From Thiotrichales bacterium (GTDB lineage Bacteria; Pseudomonadota; Gammaproteobacteria; UWMA-0217): a stretch of 10,876 bases of DNA. Below are positions 1 through 5,321 of the stretch, piece by piece. How positions within the stretch are numbered: position 1 is the first letter of the stretch; the number at the start of each line of letters is the position of its first letter. The notes under the pieces were generated by a model. That model worked only from the letters and a program-made list of their open reading frames with translations, was not told the origin of the DNA and searched no databases. The position numbers were made by a program, and so were the translations under genes. The stretch is from contig JANTGD010000087.1 in NCBI GenBank assembly GCA_024763135.1, positions 1-10,876 of the forward strand. Reading direction: 5' to 3'.

Positions 1-46
1 GAACGTAGCGGATTTCGGGCGCAGTGAATCGAGTGGTTGCCGGTCG

Positions 47-75
47 CACCTGCTTAATTTGCAGGTGATATTTTT
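47..75 (+). terminator. Rho-independent terminator-like hairpin
   Basis: A perfect 7-bp inverted repeat, CACCTGC (47-53) and GCAGGTG (61-67), encloses a 7-base loop and is followed by ATATTTTT (68-75). This is the usual layout of an intrinsic terminator reading left to right. It may end a gene lying left of the window: the frame starting at base 1 reads eight codons and stops at TGA 25-27, but such a short piece cannot be identified. The stem is short and only moderately GC-rich, so termination efficiency is uncertain. Confidence 0.5.
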
Positions 76-161
76 GTAGCCCGGATGGAGCCTGAGTAAT
101 CCGGGAAAATCGGAGCTGCGTTCAGTTCATCCCGGATTTCGCTGCGCTGCATCCAGGCTAC
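76..161. repeat. Pair of inverted REP-like palindromic elements
   Basis: Two similar units of about 31-32 bases lie in opposite orientation, at 76-106 and 130-161, separated by 23 bases. Both begin (read outward to inward) with GTAGCC[C/T]GGATG and end with ATCCGGGA. Each unit can fold alone: CCCGGAT (80-86) pairs with ATCCGGG (99-105), and CCCGGAT (131-137) with ATCCAGG (151-157, one mismatch). The GTAGCCCGGAT core is typical of dispersed extragenic palindromes in many proteobacteria, which are mobilised by RAYT transposases. No transposase is present here, so this is a non-autonomous, BIME-like insertion between transcription units. Confidence 0.7.
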
Positions 162-334
162 TGCACTCAGGCGCAACGTCCATGTAGACATCGACTTTAC
201 GTGCTTTACGTATCCGCCGGTCATCAGGCCCTAGTCCATTGCAGCACCACAACATCCACAGACAGAGCGTTCAGCGGGCTGAGCGCGCTCAATCTGGCTA
301 CGGTGCTACTACGGGAGCCGGGCTGAGGCAGTCG
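162..334. other. Non-coding upstream region without a recognised gene
   Basis: I see no convincing coding frame here. Small features are a direct repeat of CTTTACGT (195-202 and 204-211), a perfect 10-bp palindrome GAGCGCGCTC (281-290), a GCACC half-site (244-248) and a GGTGC half-site (302-306). The two half-sites resemble halves of NtrC sites but lack partners at the right distance. The left arm of a long inverted repeat (261-273) also lies here; see the separate entry. Together with the promoter elements to the right, this fills the gene-free stretch before the operon. Confidence 0.5.
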
Positions 335-383
335 CGCACGTCACTGGTGCGATTTGCCCGGTCTGTGTGCAGTGAACGCTGTC
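261..383. repeat. Nested inverted repeats upstream of the promoter
   Basis: AGCGTTCA (266-273) pairs perfectly with TGAACGCT (373-380), and GAC (261-263) pairs with GTC (381-383) after a 2-base bulge. Inside, CCGGGC (318-323) pairs with GCCCGG (356-361), and innermost CGCAC (335-339) with GTGCG (347-351). If transcribed this could fold as a closed multi-branched RNA of about 120 bases. It lies upstream of the predicted sigma-54 start site, so it would not be in the operon leader from that promoter. The innermost arms are better explained as an NtrC-binding site. Confidence 0.4.
335..351. promoter_or_regulatory. Candidate NtrC (GlnG) binding site
   Basis: The sequence CGCACGTCACTGGTGCG has the NtrC dyad GCAC-N7-GTGC with the usual TG before the right arm, comparable to enterobacterial sites of the form TGCAC-N6/7-GGTGCA. 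Its centre is about 144 bp upstream of the predicted transcription start (~487), a normal distance for an enhancer-bound sigma-54 activator. Only one full site is visible; a GCACC half-site at 244-248 and a GGTGC half-site at 302-306 may be weak additional contacts. An operon releasing ammonia is a typical NtrC target. Confidence 0.6.
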
Positions 384-417
384 TTCATACTTAGTGTTAC
401 ACATAAACTATCATCTA

Positions 418-430
418 TATCCAATTGATA
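418..430 (-). promoter_or_regulatory. Candidate IHF binding site
   Basis: On the minus strand this reads TATCAATTGGATA, matching the IHF consensus WATCAANNNNTTR at all but one fixed position. It lies in AT-rich DNA between the NtrC-like site and the sigma-54 promoter, where IHF usually bends DNA to bring the activator to polymerase. The consensus is degenerate and the region is AT-rich, so the match alone is modest evidence; its position makes it more credible. Confidence 0.4.
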
Positions 431-437
431 ATAATGT

Positions 438-455
438 ATTTAATTCGAATTAAAT
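438..455. promoter_or_regulatory. Perfect 18-bp AT-rich palindrome, possible operator
   Basis: ATTTAATTCGAATTAAAT is a perfect palindrome centred between 446 and 447. It ends five bases before the -24 element of the sigma-54 promoter. A bound protein here would be placed to block polymerase or disturb looping. The ribbon-helix-helix regulator encoded in the operon (3419-3913) is an obvious but unproven candidate for binding it. It does not resemble the classical nickel-NikR operator GTATGA-N16-TCATAC. Confidence 0.4.
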
Positions 456-459
456 GCTT

Positions 460-476
460 TTGGTATCGTCTTTGCT
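460..476 (+). promoter_or_regulatory. Sigma-54 (RpoN) promoter of the operon
   Basis: TTGGTATCGTCTTTGCT matches the -24/-12 consensus YTGGYAYRNNNNTTGCW at every fixed position except one (C for R). The invariant GG (462-463) and GC (474-475) are exactly 10 bases apart, as sigma-54 requires. Transcription should start near 487, giving a leader of about 37 bases before the first start codon. With the NtrC-like site and IHF-like site upstream, this indicates expression under nitrogen limitation. Confidence 0.75.
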
Positions 477-523
477 TTGTCAGTATTACCGTTTAATAAA
501 ATCGTAATATCGAGGAGCTTTCT

Positions 524-1501
524 ATGACCCGTGGATTGAAACAATGGCTGTTGGGAATCGCCGCCCTACTCGTTTTGAGCAGCCCACTACAGGCAGCAGA
601 GCCGTTGCGGATTGGTTACAGCGACTGGCCTGGCTGGGTAGCCTGGGAGGTCGCCGTGGATAAAGATTGGTTTAAAGAAGCTGGTGTGGATGTACAGTTT
701 GAGTGGTTCGATTACGTAGCCTCTATGGACGCCTTTGCGGCCGGTAAGTTAGATGCCGTTTCAATGACCAATGGCGATACATTGGTCACGGGCGCAACCG
801 GTGCCAAGGGAATCATGTTTCTGCTCAACGACTACAGTAATGGCAACGATATGGTCGTCGCCAAACCAGGCATTAAATCGGTTAAAGACCTGAAAGGCAA
901 AAAAATTGGAGTGGAAATCGGCTTTGTCAGCCACCTGCTGTTGCTCAGCGCTCTAGAAGACAATGGCCTGACCGAAGCCGATGTCGAACTGGTCAACGTT
1001 CCTACCAACGAGACCCCACAAGTACTGGCGTCCGGGCAAGTCGATGCCATTGTCGCCTGGCAGCCCAACTCGGGGCAGGCATTGAAACTCCTACCCGGCG
1101 CTAAGGCGGTATACACCAGCGCCGACAAACCCGGCCTAATCTACGATGTGTTGGCGGCTTCGCCCGAGAGCTATGCTGCGCGCAAAGACGACTATCGGAA
1201 ATTACTCAAGGTTTGGTATCGCGTGGTGGACTACATCCAGGATCCAAAAACCCATGCAGATGCGGTAAAAATTATGGCCTCACGCGTGGGACTAAAGCCA
1301 AAGGAGTATGAATACTTTATCAAGGGCACTAAAATCCTTACGCTCAAAGAAGCAAAACAGCACTTTAAAAAGGGTTCCGGTTTTGAATCGCTGTATGGTT
1401 CGACCAAGATCGCCGACGATTTCAACGTGGCGAATAAGGTATATGACAAACCCCAGGATGTGGATGCGTATATCGACCCCAGCTTGACCGACGAACTTTA
1501 G
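524..1501 (+). CDS. ABC transporter periplasmic substrate-binding protein (guanidine/urea type)
   Basis: This 325-residue protein is the periplasmic receptor of the ABC importer completed by the next two genes. Residues 1-25 form a Sec signal peptide: basic MTRGLKQ, a hydrophobic stretch (about 8-20) and an Ala-X-Ala-type cleavage region near LQAAEP. There is no lipobox cysteine, so it should be a soluble periplasmic protein. The mature part starts LRIGYSDWPGW and resembles the NMT1/SsuA/TauA family, of which the subgroup beside urea carboxylases has long been named 'urea carboxylase-associated'. The start is supported by GAGGAG at 512-517, six bases before the ATG. The ligand cannot be read from the sequence; because the operon encodes a guanidine/urea-degrading pathway, guanidine (or urea) is inferred. 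Confidence 0.9.
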   Translation: MTRGLKQWLLGIAALLVLSSPLQAAEPLRIGYSDWPGWVAWEVAVDKDWFKEAGVDVQFEWFDYVASMDAFAAGKLDAVSMTNGDTLVTGATGAKGIMFLLNDYSNGNDMVVAKPGIKSVKDLKGKKIGVEIGFVSHLLLLSALEDNGLTEADVELVNVPTNETPQVLASGQVDAIVAWQPNSGQALKLLPGAKAVYTSADKPGLIYDVLAASPESYAARKDDYRKLLKVWYRVVDYIQDPKTHADAVKIMASRVGLKPKEYEYFIKGTKILTLKEAKQHFKKGSGFESLYGSTKIADDFNVANKVYDKPQDVDAYIDPSLTDEL

Positions 1502-1517
1502 GTTTTGCGCAGTCCTT

Positions 1518-2483
1518 ATGACACGCACGCACTGGTTCGCGGTCCGCAAGGAACTACCTCATCGCTCCCGGCTTTGGTTGGGGGTGATGAGCTTCTTGCT
1601 GCCTTTGGCAATTTGGAGCCTGGTCAGCTATGTGCCGTTTGTCTGGCATCCCAAGATGGAAATCATCGATCCTGGCGACGTGAGCTATTTCAGACCAGGC
1701 ATGTTGGTCGATCGCAAGGTTTTCGCTAAAGAATCGGCAGCGCTGCAGAATACTGGCGGCGCCCTCCCCCAGGGCAAGCGTGCCAATCCAATTTATCTAC
1801 CAGCGCCGCACGCAGTTGCCAAGGCTTTTTTCACCGCGTTTACCACCCCGCCAAAGCGACGCAACGAACCCTGGCTGCATGAGAGTCTGTGGCAAAGTAT
1901 TCAAGTGATATTTTGGGGATTTTTTCTGTCTTCGCTAATTGGCGTACCGCTGGGTATTCTGGCGGGTACCTACGATGTCTTTTCGCGACTGTTCGAACCG
2001 TTTATCGAATTTTTTCGTTATCTGCCCGCGCCCGCGTTTGGTGCGCTGGCGGTAGCTATTCTCGGCATTCACGATGCGCCAAAGATTGCGATTATATTTA
2101 TTGGTACGTTTTTTCAACAAGTTCTGGTGATTTCCAATACCACACGACAACTCGACCCTGCGTTACTCGAAGCGGCCATGACATTGGGCGCTAAACGTTT
2201 TTCGCTATTGTTCAAGGTGGTGATTCCGGGAGTGATTCAACAGCTGTACCGGGACCAACGGATACTGCTTGGCTGGGCGTGGACCTACCTGATCGTTGCC
2301 GAGCTCATTGGCAGCAGCTCGGGCATCACTTGGTTTATTACCCAACAGGCCCGTTACAAAAATTTCGACAATGTATATGCTGCCATTATGATGATTGGCA
2401 TTATCGGCATCACCACGGACTTGCTGCTCGCCCGGCTTGGACGCAGGATTTTCCCCTGGCAGCGTCAACCGGCCCAGGTTTAA
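1518..2483 (+). CDS. ABC transporter permease, urea carboxylase-associated type
   Basis: This 321-residue inner-membrane protein belongs to the TauC/SsuC (BPD-type) permease family and forms the channel for the preceding binding protein. A first membrane segment lies at about 21-41. It is followed by an unusually long, mostly hydrophilic loop (about 42-125), then by further segments near 127-150, 171-184, 190-205, 250-266 and 287-305. The cytoplasmic EAA loop that docks the ATPase is clear: E218-A-A, G224 and I236-P-G. The long first loop is absent from ordinary taurine and sulfonate permeases and, as far as I recall, is shared by permeases next to urea carboxylase genes; it may contact the binding protein. 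The gene begins 16 bases after the previous stop and has no good Shine-Dalgarno sequence, so translation probably relies on coupling. Confidence 0.9.
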   Translation: MTRTHWFAVRKELPHRSRLWLGVMSFLLPLAIWSLVSYVPFVWHPKMEIIDPGDVSYFRPGMLVDRKVFAKESAALQNTGGALPQGKRANPIYLPAPHAVAKAFFTAFTTPPKRRNEPWLHESLWQSIQVIFWGFFLSSLIGVPLGILAGTYDVFSRLFEPFIEFFRYLPAPAFGALAVAILGIHDAPKIAIIFIGTFFQQVLVISNTTRQLDPALLEAAMTLGAKRFSLLFKVVIPGVIQQLYRDQRILLGWAWTYLIVAELIGSSSGITWFITQQARYKNFDNVYAAIMMIGIIGITTDLLLARLGRRIFPWQRQPAQV

Positions 2484-2504
2484 GGCCATCCCCGGAACCG
2501 CGTT

Positions 2505-3419
2505 ATGACCCAACTGCAACTTCCCAGCTATCTCGATCAACCCCCTGCCGTCAAAGACCGTTTTACGCGGCTAAAGCAGCGCCCCGTAATCCTGAAAGTC
2601 GATGCGCTGGGCAAACAATTCGACACACCACAGGGTCCCACAACAGCGCTGCAGGATATTCATTTTCAAACCCACCGACGTGAGTTTCTGTGTGTCATTG
2701 GTCCTTCGGGTTGTGGAAAATCCACACTTATTCGTATCCTTGCCGGATTAGAAACGTACTCAAGCGGTCAGGTGCTGCTCGACGGCCAGGCGGTCAATGG
2801 GCCGGGCTCCGATCGTGGGATGGTCTTTCAAGGCTATACCCTGTTCCCTTGGCTGACGGTGAAAAAAAACGTCATGTTTGGGCTGGAACGCGCAGGCAAG
2901 GGACGTACGGCCGCAGAAGAAGTCGCGCGGGAATGGATCAATTTGGTGGGTCTCGAAAAATTCGAAGACAGCTATCCCCATCAGCTCTCAGGCGGCATGA
3001 AACAACGCGTCGCAATTGCCCGCGCATTGGCGACTCAACCACGCATTCTGCTCATGGACGAACCCTTTGGCGCACTGGATGCACAAACCCGCGCCCGCAT
3101 GCAGGCTTATCTGCTGGAAATTTGGAAAAATATCGACATTACGATTGTATTTATTACTCACGATCTGGATGAGGCAATCTATCTCGCCGACCGGATCCTG
3201 GTGCTCAAAGCGCACCCCGGAGAAGTCCAGGAGTTGATCGAAGTACCTGTTCCGCAACCCCGCACGGTCGAGCAGTTTCTCAGCCCCGAATTTCTCGCCA
3301 CCAAAAAACGCCTGGAAACATTAATTCACCCTAATCGGGACACGCACGAAAATGTTGGAGAACAACTCCATATGGTGCGTATGGTGCCCCTGGACGACTC
3401 CGTTAGCAGTATTTTCTAA
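2505..3419 (+). CDS. ABC transporter ATP-binding protein
   Basis: This 304-residue cytoplasmic ATPase powers the importer. All nucleotide-binding motifs are present: Walker A GPSGCGKST (66-74), Q-loop Q109, signature LSGGMKQR (161-168), Walker B ILLMDEPF (181-188) and switch histidine H219. It resembles TauB/SsuB-type ATPases but is longer than their usual 250-275 residues. It has about 28 extra residues before the ATPase core and a C-terminal tail beyond about 260 (ending in DDSVSSIF) whose role I cannot identify. It starts 21 bases after the permease stop, without a clear ribosome-binding site. Its TAA stop shares one base with the ATG of the regulator gene (TAATG, 3417-3421), so the two are translationally coupled. 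The substrate is inferred from context to be guanidine or urea. Confidence 0.95.
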   Translation: MTQLQLPSYLDQPPAVKDRFTRLKQRPVILKVDALGKQFDTPQGPTTALQDIHFQTHRREFLCVIGPSGCGKSTLIRILAGLETYSSGQVLLDGQAVNGPGSDRGMVFQGYTLFPWLTVKKNVMFGLERAGKGRTAAEEVAREWINLVGLEKFEDSYPHQLSGGMKQRVAIARALATQPRILLMDEPFGALDAQTRARMQAYLLEIWKNIDITIVFITHDLDEAIYLADRILVLKAHPGEVQELIEVPVPQPRTVEQFLSPEFLATKKRLETLIHPNRDTHENVGEQLHMVRMVPLDDSVSSIF

Positions 3420-3913
3420 TGACACAAGACACGACAACGTCACTGGCAGGCCACGAGCAGCGCACTCGCGCCCGCAAGGCTGGTGTGAGCCGCATTAGTA
3501 TTTCTTTACCCGAATGTCTGCTGGAACAACTCGATAGCATGGTTGCCGCACGCGGTTTTGAGAGCCGCTCTCAGGCCATCAATGAAATGATCAATCAACA
3601 GCTGGCCGAGCACAAACAAAAGCTGGGTAACGAAATCATGGCGGGTACCATTAATCTGGTCTACGAGCATTCGACACCCGGACTACGGCAACAGTTGACT
3701 GACCTGCAGTATTACTACCTTGATGAAGTGATCAGTTCCCTCAATGTCAATTTGATGCAGGCGCAAACACTGGAGGTCATTCTGGTGCAGGGCCCGGCCG
3801 AAAAACTCAAGATGATCGCCGATAAAATGATTGCCTGTCGCGGTGTGATCTCCGGAAAATTACTGGTTTCCACCGCTATTCTGCCCCCGGTTCATCCGCT
3901 GCCTCAGGACTAA
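3419..3913 (+). CDS. NikR-like ribbon-helix-helix regulator lacking nickel ligands
   Basis: This 164-residue protein has the two-domain layout of NikR: a ribbon-helix-helix DNA-binding domain (about 23-62, VSRISISLPECLLEQLDSM with RSQAINEMI) and an ACT-like C-terminal domain (about 72-152) containing the VYEH motif at 81-84. It carries an N-terminal basic extension of about 22 residues absent from E. coli NikR. From Q97 onward it aligns without gaps to E. coli NikR, but the four nickel ligands are all replaced: H76 by Tyr98, H87 by Asn109, H89 by Asn111 and C95 by Thr117. It therefore should not sense nickel by the known chemistry. Lying between the transporter and enzyme genes, it probably controls this operon in response to a pathway compound or nitrogen status; that role is inferred. 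RHH/NikR family membership is strong, the ligand is unknown. Confidence 0.85.
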   Translation: MTQDTTTSLAGHEQRTRARKAGVSRISISLPECLLEQLDSMVAARGFESRSQAINEMINQQLAEHKQKLGNEIMAGTINLVYEHSTPGLRQQLTDLQYYYLDEVISSLNVNLMQAQTLEVILVQGPAEKLKMIADKMIACRGVISGKLLVSTAILPPVHPLPQD

Positions 3914-3917
3914 ATAT

Positions 3918-3923
3918 AAGGAG
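3918..3923 (+). promoter_or_regulatory. Ribosome-binding site of UAAP1 gene
   Basis: AAGGAG lies eight bases before the ATG at 3932. It is one of the strongest Shine-Dalgarno sequences in the operon and follows the regulator's stop codon closely, so the enzyme half of the operon can be translated independently of the transporter half. Confidence 0.7.
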
Positions 3924-3931
3924 TCGAAACG

Positions 3932-4690
3932 ATGACACTGCCACACACCCCCCCTGCCCCTGGCACACTGCTTTACGAAGACACACTGCAACCGGCCTGC
4001 CACTGGTCGTTGCGCATGCGACGCGGTACTTCATTGCGGCTTGTCGATGTCGAAGGTGGTGCGAATCTGGGCATGCTGCTGTACAACCCAGAAAATCTGC
4101 TCGAGCGTTATAACGCGCCCGACACCCTCAAATGCCAGCACACCTTTAAACTGACAACCGGACACTGCCTGTATTCCGACATGGGACGTATTTTCTGCTC
4201 CATTGTGACAGACAGTGTCGGCTGGCATGAAACTGTCTGTGGAAATACCACACAGGAACGGGTAGCAGAAAAATGGGGAGAGCGTCGCTACCAGGAATTC
4301 CATAACGACTGGAACCAAAACGGCTACAATAGTTTTCTCGTTGAACTGGCAAAATATGGCCTGACTAAGCAGGACATGGCCGCCAATATTAATTTTTTCA
4401 GTGGCGTCTCGGTGGATGCGGCAGGCGATCTGAATTATCGCAACAATAACAGTCGGGCCGGTGATCACGTCGAACTACGCTTCGAAATGGACACCCTCGT
4501 CTTAATGCATACCTGCCCGCATCCCCTCAACCCGGCCCCCGAGTATCCTCGTAAGCCGGTGCGCTATCAAATCATTCAGGCTGCACCTGTCGGTGCGGAT
4601 GATTTTTGTCGCAATGCTTACGCGGAAAATCAGCGTGGCTTTAAAAATAACGAAATCTATCATTTGGGACTGGGAGGCTGCTGTGATTAA
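3932..4690 (+). CDS. Urea amidolyase-associated protein 1, DUF1989; probable carboxyguanidine deiminase subunit
   Basis: This 252-residue cytoplasmic protein belongs to the DUF1989 family and matches the UAAP1 type: LRLVDVEGGANLGMLLYN (35-52), ERYNAPDTLK (58-67), YSDMGR (81-86), GWHETVCG (97-104), NINFFSGV (152-159) and CPHPLNP (195-201). DUF1989 pairs beside these carboxylases have been shown in other bacteria to form the carboxyguanidine deiminase CgdAB, which converts carboxyguanidine to allophanate and ammonia. The next gene encodes the partner and is a clear paralogue. Where the partner has DTCGRHD and a later Cys, this protein has DSVGWHE (94-100) and Thr106, so it lacks two candidate metal-binding cysteines but keeps the histidine (H99). 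It may be the less catalytic subunit. I cannot tell which of CgdA and CgdB it corresponds to. Confidence 0.88.
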   Translation: MTLPHTPPAPGTLLYEDTLQPACHWSLRMRRGTSLRLVDVEGGANLGMLLYNPENLLERYNAPDTLKCQHTFKLTTGHCLYSDMGRIFCSIVTDSVGWHETVCGNTTQERVAEKWGERRYQEFHNDWNQNGYNSFLVELAKYGLTKQDMAANINFFSGVSVDAAGDLNYRNNNSRAGDHVELRFEMDTLVLMHTCPHPLNPAPEYPRKPVRYQIIQAAPVGADDFCRNAYAENQRGFKNNEIYHLGLGGCCD

Positions 4691-5321
4691 AGAAAGCAAT
4701 TTGCAACCCGAACAGGCTGTATACCGTGAGGTGGTTCCTGCAGGCGACTATTTTATGCAGGTTGTCAAAACTGGCCAGACCGTGCGCATTTTAGATTTGG
4801 AGGGTAATCAGGCGGTGGATACACTGTTCTATAACGCCCAAGACCCCAGTGAGCGGTACAGCGCCATGGATACCATTCGCGAACAAGGCAATGTCTATCT
4901 CAGCGCTGGTACACAACTGCGTTCCAATGATAATAACATTATGCTGGAAATCGTCGCTGATACCTGTGGCCGGCACGATACGCTAGGCGGCGCCTGTGCC
5001 ACCGAAAGTAACACCGTCCGCTATGCGCTGGAAAAAAAATGTATGCACGCCTGTCGCGACAGCTGGATGCTGGCAATTGCCGAACATGCAGAATTTGGGA
5101 TGAGCAAGCGCGATATCACTCATAACATCAACTTTTTCATGAATGTCCCGATTACCGAAACGGGTGGACTGACTTTCGAAGATGGCATTTCCGCCCCGGG
5201 AAAATATGTTGAGATGCGTGCGGCCATGGATGTCATCGTTCTGATTTCTAACTGTCCACAGCTCAATAATCCCTGTAACGGCTATAACCCCACACCGATC
5301 GAGGTGCTGATTTGGGACTGA
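4683..5321 (+). CDS. Urea amidolyase-associated protein 2, DUF1989; probable carboxyguanidine deiminase subunit
   Basis: This 212-residue protein is the second DUF1989 subunit. I choose GTG 4683 as start: GGGAGG (4672-4677) lies five bases before it and it overlaps the end of UAAP1 by 8 bases; an upstream in-frame ATG at 4593 lies deep inside UAAP1 and has no such signal. Family motifs are VRILDLEGNQAVDTLFYNA (34-52), ERYSAMDTI (57-65), DTCGRHDTLGGAC (93-105), NTVRYAL (110-116), INFFMNVP (149-156) and SNCPQLNNPCNGYNPTPI (189-206). C95, H98 and C105 (C-x2-H-x6-C) plus C191 and C198 are candidate metal or catalytic residues. With UAAP1 it probably deiminates carboxyguanidine to allophanate, linking the carboxylase to the allophanate hydrolase. 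The reaction is taken from studied homologues, not shown here. Confidence 0.88.
   Translation: MIKESNLQPEQAVYREVVPAGDYFMQVVKTGQTVRILDLEGNQAVDTLFYNAQDPSERYSAMDTIREQGNVYLSAGTQLRSNDNNIMLEIVADTCGRHDTLGGACATESNTVRYALEKKCMHACRDSWMLAIAEHAEFGMSKRDITHNINFFMNVPITETGGLTFEDGISAPGKYVEMRAAMDVIVLISNCPQLNNPCNGYNPTPIEVLIWD

Noticed and set aside
2..79. Open frame at the left edge ending in TAG 77-79
   Set aside because: It runs through the terminator-like hairpin and into the REP-like element, and its 25 codons resemble nothing I know, so it is not called as a gene end.
296..325. ACGG loops resembling a guanidine-II (mini-ykkC) hairpin
   Set aside because: The bases flanking each ACGG do not form the required stems, and there is no matching second hairpin at the proper spacing.
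425..454. Possible sigma-70 promoter (TTGATA with a TTAAA-like -10)
   Set aside because: The -10 match is poor and spacing is at the limit; the sigma-54 site is a much better fit. TTGCTT with TAATAA at 472-499 is similarly weak.
2279..2683. 134-codon + strand frame spanning the permease/ATPase junction
   Set aside because: It overlaps two genes with clear family motifs in another frame and its own translation has no sensible composition.
4031..4468. 145-codon open frame on the minus strand
   Set aside because: It is antisense to the well-supported UAAP1 gene and its translation shows no recognisable family. The same holds for the long antisense frames within the carboxylase and hydrolase genes.
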